Shown piece by piece: positions 6,501 through 11,625 of a DNA stretch of 11,625 nucleotides. The notes beneath the pieces are model-generated. The model searched no databases. It was not told the DNA's origin and worked only from the letters and a program-made list of their open reading frames with translations. Where the stretch lies: assembly GCA_023128195.1 (NCBI GenBank), contig JAGMEL010000352.1, forward strand, positions 1 through 11,625. Direction: 5' to 3'. Origin of the DNA: Caldifarciminota bacterium (lineage in GTDB: Bacteria > Hydrothermota > Tepidihabitantia > SM23-42). The position numbers and the translations under genes were made by a program. Each line of letters opens with the position of its first letter. The first letter of the stretch is position 1.

Positions 6501-6679
6501 TAAAAACGGGTTATGGGTTTGGGATGGGATGTTGGATTTTGTTGGGTGCTGTGGTCAGTGCGGTTCCGCACTTTATTGCTGCTTCCTGTGGTTACTTAAT
6601 TTATTGTTCATCTCCCCTTTTGTAGTTGCTCAATTTATTGAAACCTTCCCTTGCGTAACCACTCAATTTATTGAGCAAA
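6501..6679. other. Non-coding spacer upstream of mazG
   Basis: No gene seen. Next to mazG is a C-rich, low-complexity stretch on the minus strand (repeats of CCCAT/AACCCATAACCC, 6501-6545), then the REP-like array at 6551-6676. I find no good promoter for mazG here, so it may depend on read-through past the hairpin at 6680-6708 or on a non-standard promoter. Confidence 0.5.
6551..6676 (+). repeat. Array of four REP-like hairpin units
   Basis: Units start at 6551, 6588, 6622 and 6655 (steps 37, 34, 33). Each has a GTRG-like foot (GTGG, GTGG, GTAG, GTAA), two bases, then a 7-nt arm, TT, and a 7-nt arm: AGTGCGG/CCGCACT, ACTTAAT/ATTGTTC, GCTCAAT/ATTGAAA, ACTCAAT/ATTGAGC. The first pairs perfectly, the third and fourth pair over 5-6 bp, the second is decayed. 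All four contain TTATTG. A fifth unit of the family is at 2254-2275. Confidence 0.65.
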
Positions 6680-6708
6680 AGAGGGAAAGGGCATAGCCCT
6701 TTCCCTCT
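6680..6708 (-). terminator. Terminator of the outer-membrane protein gene
   Basis: A perfect 13-bp stem (AGAGGGAAAGGGC / GCCCTTTCCCTCT) with a 3-nt loop lies 12 nt past the stop of the minus-strand beta-barrel gene. On the minus strand the stem is followed by only TTTT-GCTC, including one stem base, so the T-run is short. On the plus strand TATATTTTT follows. Confidence 0.8.
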
Positions 6709-6719
6709 ATATTTTTCGT

Positions 6720-8360
6720 TTAATCGAAGTAGAAAGTTGCGGATAGTCTCCAATTGGTCATATCAGTGAGATCACTAAAACCCATCAGGTCGAGCTGGAG
6801 GTTGTCAGTTACTTTCCAGCCAAGACCATAGTAATAATCTGTACTGGAGAGGGTTACTTTTTCAACCTCTTTAGAGTAATCATCATCATATGTTTGATCG
6901 ATATCTTCGTATGTAGTGCCATCGCCATACTCAATTAATGTTCTTTCTGGCTCATAATCGACCAGTGTATCTATCGTGGTATACTCATTGTAAGATATAT
7001 TGTGTCGTGCACCGAGCCTGAAGACCAATGGGTCGGCAATATGGAATTCAGCTCCAATCGGGATTGTAAAGTTTTTGATACTACCATCAACATCTTCTTG
7101 CCATGTTTGACTTGACCATATTGTTGCGGTAAAGTCATCAGGATCATTAGATACTGTATCACCGTCATCATAGACTGTAATATCAACTGTTGTATCCCGC
7201 GATGTAATTGAATTTGAATATGATGTTGAGCTGAAGAGCAGACCAATTCCAAAGTTTAATCTTTCAGTAACCTTAAAGAGCTGTTTTGTACCAACCCTGA
7301 ACCCGCTATTACTGGTGCTGCCTTCATAATACGTAATTGTCGTATTCGTATCCCATTGAAAGTAATTATAGCTCTCCTCGCTTGTCATATAAGACCAGTC
7401 CATTGCATTGTCGCCATAGTCATATGATTCAGTAAAATATCCCAAATAGAATCTTCCCTGGGCGTCTTCATTGTAGTCGTAAAAACATTTTACCTCTACT
7501 GCAATTCTGGTTCCTGACTGTGGTTTCATTGCAGAATCAATTGTTGCGATTTCCATAAAGCTTGTATCCCGGTGTTCTGGAAAATCATATTCTGCCTCAG
7601 CACCCGTAATAATTGCTTCTTCATTTAGGTCGAGCATGGCAAATTCACCTGTCAATCCAAAAGACATGTTGTCCCTGTCTGACCAGGCACTGAAAATAAT
7701 TCTGTTTTCATTATCACTGAAGATTTCATCACCTACAGAGTTTTCAGTCTCAAGATATGTTAATGTATCTGCTTCAAGATCTTCTGAACTAAATTCATAG
7801 GTGAAATTATTCATAGGATTAGTAATTGTATTTTTGGAATCTTTTTTCATAAAACCGATACCCAGACGCAGGTTATCTCTTTTTACTCCCAGTCCAACAT
7901 AAAAATCACTGCTGGCTGTGGCATCATATGCTGAAGCAGTCTGTGTATCAACAGTACGACTGATAGGCTGTCCCAGAGTATCCAGTTGCCAGTCAATAGT
8001 AGTCACTTCACCATCACCATATAGCGGAGTTCCTCCGGGTCCAATAAGGCCGGTATTTAAAGCATCTTTCATGGAGCTTCTATCATAAACAAAACCCGGA
8101 TAAAAGTTCCCATAGTTCTTTGTGCCGCCGATAAAGAAATATGGCACACTGGTATTTGAGAACAATTCCTCATAACCCGTGACAAAGTTCGAGAGACCTG
8201 TCCAAAGACGGGCACCTTCAATTTCTGGGATTCTTGCGGGATCAAAGAGTAGATCATAATCATCTTCCCAGAGTTGTGCAGTTGATTGATACCTGAATGA
8301 TTCAGTTACCAAGCCAAAAGATAACGACAGCATTATTGCTATTGTTAAGGCATATTTCAT
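6720..8360 (-). CDS. Outer-membrane beta-barrel protein, family not recognised
   Basis: 546 residues with a signal peptide (1-20) and AGGAGG 4 nt before the ATG. The body is rich in Asp, Tyr, Thr and Ser and shows paired amphipathic strands separated by turns: FYVGLGVKRDNLRLGIGF (153-170), 220-243, 284-312, 353-382, IPIGAEFHIADPLVFRLGAR (433-452), 508-530, and a last strand WRLSATFYFD (537-546). This is the pattern of a transmembrane barrel in the outer membrane, probably with long acidic surface loops (e.g. 390-425, 465-500). The final Phe is followed by one Asp rather than being terminal as in typical BAM signals. The sequence near 38-59 (LFDPARIPEIEGARLWTGLS) looks like a conserved plug or N-terminal motif. 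The ligand is unknown. It is a single-gene unit with its own promoter and terminator. Confidence 0.82.
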   Translation of the reverse strand: MKYALTIAIMLSLSFGLVTESFRYQSTAQLWEDDYDLLFDPARIPEIEGARLWTGLSNFVTGYEELFSNTSVPYFFIGGTKNYGNFYPGFVYDRSSMKDALNTGLIGPGGTPLYGDGEVTTIDWQLDTLGQPISRTVDTQTASAYDATASSDFYVGLGVKRDNLRLGIGFMKKDSKNTITNPMNNFTYEFSSEDLEADTLTYLETENSVGDEIFSDNENRIIFSAWSDRDNMSFGLTGEFAMLDLNEEAIITGAEAEYDFPEHRDTSFMEIATIDSAMKPQSGTRIAVEVKCFYDYNEDAQGRFYLGYFTESYDYGDNAMDWSYMTSEESYNYFQWDTNTTITYYEGSTSNSGFRVGTKQLFKVTERLNFGIGLLFSSTSYSNSITSRDTTVDITVYDDGDTVSNDPDDFTATIWSSQTWQEDVDGSIKNFTIPIGAEFHIADPLVFRLGARHNISYNEYTTIDTLVDYEPERTLIEYGDGTTYEDIDQTYDDDYSKEVEKVTLSSTDYYYGLGWKVTDNLQLDLMGFSDLTDMTNWRLSATFYFD

Positions 8361-8413
8361 TTTTCCTCCTTTTATATTGCCTTCATTTTCTAAAAACCTT
8401 TTTTTAATGGATT

Positions 8414-8424
8414 ATCACCTCCTT
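8414..8424 (-). promoter_or_regulatory. Extended Shine-Dalgarno-like sequence in the leader of the barrel gene
   Basis: Minus-strand AAGGAGGTGAT is an 11-nt match to the complement of the usual 16S rRNA 3' end, yet it lies about 54 nt before the real ATG, which has its own AGGAGG (8365-8370). No start codon with a meaningful frame follows at proper spacing. It may act as a ribosome standby site or be hidden by structure. Confidence 0.5.
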
Positions 8425-8455
8425 CCACTTTTAAAATCTGAACCTCTATAAAAAT

Positions 8456-8496
8456 ATATGCATACTGATTAGGTCTGATAACCTAATTATGCATAT
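8456..8496 (-). promoter_or_regulatory. Long inverted repeat at the predicted 5' end of the barrel mRNA
   Basis: Two nested perfect arms: ATATGCATA (8456-8464) with TATGCATAT (8488-8496), and ATTAGGT (8468-8474) with ACCTAAT (8481-8487), around a 6-nt loop. A 3-base bulge (8465-8467) interrupts one side, giving 16 bp in all. It begins where transcription from the adjacent promoter should start, so it could be a 5' mRNA-stabilising hairpin (as in ompA leaders) or a repressor operator. Confidence 0.7.
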
Positions 8497-8502
8497 GAAG
8501 AG

Positions 8503-8530
8503 ATTATACATACAATTCCAAAAAAGTCAA
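8503..8530 (-). promoter_or_regulatory. Sigma-70-type promoter of the barrel gene
   Basis: On the minus strand TTGACT (8525-8530), a 16-nt spacer and a perfect TATAAT (8503-8508). The start point should fall at about 8496-8497, giving a leader of about 136 nt. Confidence 0.75.
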
Positions 8531-8601
8531 GGATTAATTATGAGATTGCAGCGATGATGAAAAGATTACAGGAATATCTGTTCTTTTCTGTATTTTCATT
8601 A

Positions 8602-8629
8602 TTGACTTGTTGCTATATTCCTTTAAAAT
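8602..8629 (+). promoter_or_regulatory. Sigma-70-type promoter of the ABC-F gene
   Basis: TTGACT (8602-8607), 16-nt spacer, TAAAAT (8624-8629). Transcription should begin at about 8635-8637, right at the start codon (8636), so the mRNA would be leaderless. Confidence 0.6.
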
Positions 8630-8635
8630 AGTGCC

Positions 8636-10468
8636 ATGCTTAAACTTGTGGATATTGAATATAGTATTGGTGAACGTACTCTTTTTTCCGGGGTAAACCT
8701 TAATATTAATAAATTTGACAGATTTGGACTTGTCGGTGCCAATGGTACAGGAAAGACTACGCTTCTAAGTATAATAACCGGTGAAATTTCACCAACCAGA
8801 GGTTATATAAATAAGCCTAAAGGGATTAATATTGGTTATCTTCCCCAGGAAGAGATTATTCTACATGGCAATACATTGATAGATGAGGTCCTGAAGGATT
8901 ATAATCAACACCTGAGAAATTTATCAAGAATCAGAGAATTAATGGGTAAAGATCCCCGGTCCAAAGAATTACTCAGGGAATACGAAATTGCTGAAGACAA
9001 TTTCCAGAAATTCGGCAGCTATGATTATGAATCTGAAGCCTATAAGGTAATCCATGGCCTTGGCTTTACTGAAGACGACCATAATAAATTGGTTCAGGAG
9101 TTCTCAAGCGGATGGCAGATGCGTATTGTTCTGGCACGGCTTCTTTTAAATAAACCTGATCTATTATTGCTTGATGAGCCGACAAACCATCTGGATATAG
9201 AATCGATGCAATGGCTTGAAAATTACCTTCAAAATTTCAAGGGAGCAATGATAATAGTATCACATGACCGATATTTTCTCGATAAAATTCTCCAGACTCC
9301 AAAAGGCGCAACCGGCATCTGGGAGATTGATTTTGGTGGATTCCGAAGATACCGCACAAATTACACAGGTTTTCTTCAAGAATCACAGATACGCAAGCAG
9401 AGATTAATACAGGCAGCTAAAATTCAGGAGAAAAGGATTAAGGAAATTAGAGAATTCATTATGCGCAACCGCGCGAATAAATCAAAGGCAAAACTTGTAA
9501 AGAGTAGAGAAAAATATCTTGAGCGTATGGAACGTATTCAAATAGGGTCAGAAAGAAAAAAGATCAAGGTACAGTTTCCTGTTGAGGAAATACACAGCCG
9601 CCGGCTGGTAGAATTGAATAATATTAGCAAGGTATATAATGGAAAGACAATCTTTTCCAGTATAAATTTCTCTATTGAAAGAGGCGATAGGATCGCACTC
9701 ATTGGCAAAAATGGTGCGGGAAAGTCCACGCTCTGTCGTATTATTGCTGGATATGAGCATTCTACACAGGGAGTTCGGAAATCGAGTGAAAAACTTAAAA
9801 TCGGTACATTTTCTCACGAGATACTACTCAAACTTGATCTTTTAAATACGGTTTTTGATGAGGCTACAAAAGATGCTTCGCCCGAGGTTAATCAAACCCT
9901 CCGAAAGTTTTTGGGTCTTTTTCTCTTTTCTGGAGATGATATTTACAAAAAGATTGAGGTTTTGAGCGGTGGTGAAAAGACAAGGCTTGTGATTCTTAAG
10001 GTGATGAGTGAACCATCAAATTTATTAATACTCGATGAACCGACCTATCATCTTGATAAGGATTCAGTAGATGCCATAAAACAGGCAATAATGTCTTATT
10101 CAGGGACGACTATATTGGTTACACACAATCGCGATCTGATAGCATCCTTTGCCACAAGGATTATTGAGTTGAAAAATGGTAAGCTTTATGATTATCCGGG
10201 TGATTATTCTTACTATTTATGGAAAAAAACTGGGGTTGTTCATTCTGCTGAAAAGCAAAAGGGATCTAAGATAAAGGAGTCGCCGACTGAAAAATTAAAA
10301 AAACAGATTTTACAGAAACAATCAAAACGTGAAAAACTGCGTGAGGCATTCTCACGCCCCGGCATTATAAATAAACCACGTAAGGCAAAAAAACTCTTTG
10401 AAGAATATCATAGACTAACTGAAGAAATTGAGGAGTTGGAGGGCGAATTGTCTTCGAACAATATTTAG
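8636..10468 (+). CDS. ABC-F family ATPase (translation-associated type)
   Basis: 610 residues, two ABC cassettes and no membrane segments: a cytosolic ribosome-associated ATPase family. NBD1 has Walker A GANGTGKT (34-41), signature FSSGWQMR (156-163), Walker B with DEPTNHLD (180-187) and switch SHDRYFL (209-215). A charged linker (~245-315) corresponds to the P-site tRNA interaction motif. NBD2 has Walker A GKNGAGKS (357-364), LSGGEKTR (443-450), DEPTYHLD (467-474) and THNRD (496-500). Tyr for Asn in DEPTYHLD and Asn for Asp in the switch depart from the usual pattern. A Lys/Glu-rich helical tail (~545-605) is probably a coiled coil, as in Uup/YdiF-type members. No Shine-Dalgarno precedes the ATG. 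The next gene starts 2 nt after the stop. Whether it is a housekeeping factor or a resistance-type protein cannot be told from sequence. Confidence 0.93.
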   Translation: MLKLVDIEYSIGERTLFSGVNLNINKFDRFGLVGANGTGKTTLLSIITGEISPTRGYINKPKGINIGYLPQEEIILHGNTLIDEVLKDYNQHLRNLSRIRELMGKDPRSKELLREYEIAEDNFQKFGSYDYESEAYKVIHGLGFTEDDHNKLVQEFSSGWQMRIVLARLLLNKPDLLLLDEPTNHLDIESMQWLENYLQNFKGAMIIVSHDRYFLDKILQTPKGATGIWEIDFGGFRRYRTNYTGFLQESQIRKQRLIQAAKIQEKRIKEIREFIMRNRANKSKAKLVKSREKYLERMERIQIGSERKKIKVQFPVEEIHSRRLVELNNISKVYNGKTIFSSINFSIERGDRIALIGKNGAGKSTLCRIIAGYEHSTQGVRKSSEKLKIGTFSHEILLKLDLLNTVFDEATKDASPEVNQTLRKFLGLFLFSGDDIYKKIEVLSGGEKTRLVILKVMSEPSNLLILDEPTYHLDKDSVDAIKQAIMSYSGTTILVTHNRDLIASFATRIIELKNGKLYDYPGDYSYYLWKKTGVVHSAEKQKGSKIKESPTEKLKKQILQKQSKREKLREAFSRPGIINKPRKAKKLFEEYHRLTEEIEELEGELSSNNI

Positions 10469-10470
10469 AA

Positions 10471-11625
10471 ATGCATATAAGACATCCTGAGAATTTTGCC
10501 ATGCCTGAACTTTTTGGCAGGAAGGCATGTAATTTATTTCTATTAAAAAAATATTTCCAAGTGCCGGAATTCGTTGTAATTACTACGAAAGGGTTTAAGG
10601 ATTATAGAAAAAATAAAAAGATTACACCTGCGCTTGAACATGAATTAAGAGAAACACTTATCCGTTTTTTTAAAAAAGGCACTGTAGCCATTAGGTCTTC
10701 AGGTACTGCTGAGGATTTACCAGGGATTTCCTTTGCTGGTATGTATGAGACTACTTTGAATATTAAGAATATAGATGATGGTATCAGAGCAGTTATTCGC
10801 ACCTGGAATTCAGTAGATTCAGAGCAGGTAAACAAGTATTGCGAAAGTATGAATGTTTCAATCGGCGATATGGCAGTGATTATTCAACATCAGCTTGAGC
10901 CTGAGAAGAGTGGCGTGATGGTGACCCAGAGTCCATTCCGCATCAATGAGATTTTGATTGAATGTTGTCAGGGGTTGGGCAAAAAGTTGGTATCTGGTGA
11001 AATCATCCCGACCCGTTATCGTATTAGAAGAAATGAGATTGCCGAACGCAGAGGTGGAGATTTGCTTACTAAAGAACAAGTTCTTAAGCTGGTAAATATT
11101 GGCAAAAAGATAGAGAAGATTTTTGAATCGCCACAGGATATTGAGTGGGCAATTGAACACGGGAAAATTTACATACTGCAGTCTCGACCAATTCTGCTGC
11201 ATGCTTCAATTCCACGCAGGCAATGCACGGTCTGGTGTAATGCCAATGTCAGGGAGACCATCCCAGACCCAATGTCACCTATGGGATGGTCAATATTTGA
11301 TAATGTGTTCTTCCCAAGTATTTTTATTGATGTATTTCGGATACCAATAACACCAGAACAGTATTGGAGATTCCGTCCAGTAGAACTCATTTCAGGCAGA
11401 TTGTATTGGAACATGAATAATACAATTGCATTTATGAAATCTATTGGACCAATTATAGATTTTATTGAAGGAGATAAAGCTATTGATCCTCAAATGACTA
11501 CGGCATTCAAAGCTGTGGATATCAATAATTTACCACGACCTATTCCTTGTTTGACAATGTTCAGATTCAGCATAGTTTCACTTACCCGTTTTGTATATTA
11601 CCTGGTCCTCGGATATTTCCGCTAT
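10471..11625 (+). CDS. PEP/pyruvate-dikinase-type enzyme, rifampicin-phosphotransferase-like (3' partial)
   Basis: The frame is open for 385 codons to the window end. The N-terminal ATP-grasp (PPDK N-terminal) domain covers ~1-245: GRKACNLFLLKK (16-27), VAIRSSGTAEDLPGISFAG (72-90), the MAVIIQ...SGVMVTQSPF stretch (134-156), ECCQGLGKKLVSGEI (164-178), and QDIEWAIEHGKIYILQSRPI (222-241). It then passes into NANVRETIPDPMSPMGWS (257-274), the form seen in Rph-like PEP-utilising enzymes rather than in classical PEP synthase, where a His swivel domain follows later. Family chemistry uses ATP to phosphorylate a His and then a substrate. The swivelling His domain lies beyond the window, so substrate and completeness are unknown. 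The ATG has no good ribosome binding site at normal spacing (GGAGGG is 27 nt upstream). It lies 2 nt after the ABC-F stop, which suggests translation by coupling. Confidence 0.88.
   Translation, partial: MHIRHPENFAMPELFGRKACNLFLLKKYFQVPEFVVITTKGFKDYRKNKKITPALEHELRETLIRFFKKGTVAIRSSGTAEDLPGISFAGMYETTLNIKNIDDGIRAVIRTWNSVDSEQVNKYCESMNVSIGDMAVIIQHQLEPEKSGVMVTQSPFRINEILIECCQGLGKKLVSGEIIPTRYRIRRNEIAERRGGDLLTKEQVLKLVNIGKKIEKIFESPQDIEWAIEHGKIYILQSRPILLHASIPRRQCTVWCNANVRETIPDPMSPMGWSIFDNVFFPSIFIDVFRIPITPEQYWRFRPVELISGRLYWNMNNTIAFMKSIGPIIDFIEGDKAIDPQMTTAFKAVDINNLPRPIPCLTMFRFSIVSLTRFVYYLVLGYFRY

Noticed and set aside
6573..6611. 12-codon minus-strand mini-ORF beginning ATG after GGGGAG
   Set aside because: The purine run is too close to the ATG (GGGGAG directly abuts it), the product is featureless, and the stretch is explained by the REP-like array.
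6551..6676. Possible CRISPR array because of ~34-nt spacing of similar words
   Set aside because: Conserved parts are short and imperfect, spacers are not unique full-length segments, the units have internal palindromes with variable stems, and no cas genes are nearby.
10858..11202. 114-residue minus-strand open frame
   Set aside because: It lies wholly within the PEP-dikinase-like gene, whose conserved motifs are on the plus strand; it is an antisense shadow.

Overview
The window is AT-rich bacterial DNA from an organism with an outer membrane. Evidence for this is a signal-peptide beta-barrel protein and two secreted proteins ending in a type IX secretion (T9SS type A-like) sorting domain. 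Very strong GGAGG ribosome binding sites, many uncharacterised membrane proteins and this protein mix suggest an uncultured lineage of the FCB / WOR-3 (Stahlbacteria) kind. That placement is inference from protein style; no rRNA or marker gene is present.

Layout: (1) Positions 1-2154, plus strand: the 3' end of a secreted protein gene, then a complete secreted Asp-box (BNR, sialidase-like fold) protein, both with C-terminal sorting domains, closed by a strong terminator that works in both directions. (2) Positions 2201-2462: a non-coding spacer with a REP-like hairpin, a 16-bp tandem repeat and another hairpin. (3) Positions 2463-5708, minus strand: a tight four-gene operon (DUF6754-like protein with an Fn3 domain, a six-TM protein, a protein with an extracytoplasmic domain between two TMs, and another polytopic protein) joined by ATGA overlaps. 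I can assign no function to it; it looks like one envelope complex. (4) Positions 5736-6212: a four-helix-bundle (S23/IVS-type) gene flanked by 30-nt imperfect inverted repeats, one of which supplies the last codons of the upstream mazG-like gene. (5) Positions 6195-6497: a MazG-like pyrophosphohydrolase with a C-terminal Cys cluster. (6) Positions 6551-6708: an array of four REP-like units, then a perfect 13-bp terminator hairpin. (7) Positions 6720-8360, minus: an outer-membrane beta-barrel protein with a readable promoter, a 5'-terminal mRNA hairpin and two Shine-Dalgarno sequences. (8) From 8636, plus strand: an ABC-F ATPase that appears leaderless, followed 2 nt later by a PEP/pyruvate-dikinase-type (rifampicin-phosphotransferase-like) gene that runs off the window.

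The points most worth attention are the unexplained four-gene membrane operon, the inverted-repeat-flanked four-helix-bundle cassette lodged between mazG and that operon, the structured leader of the outer-membrane protein, and the REP-like hairpin family with compensatory stem changes.
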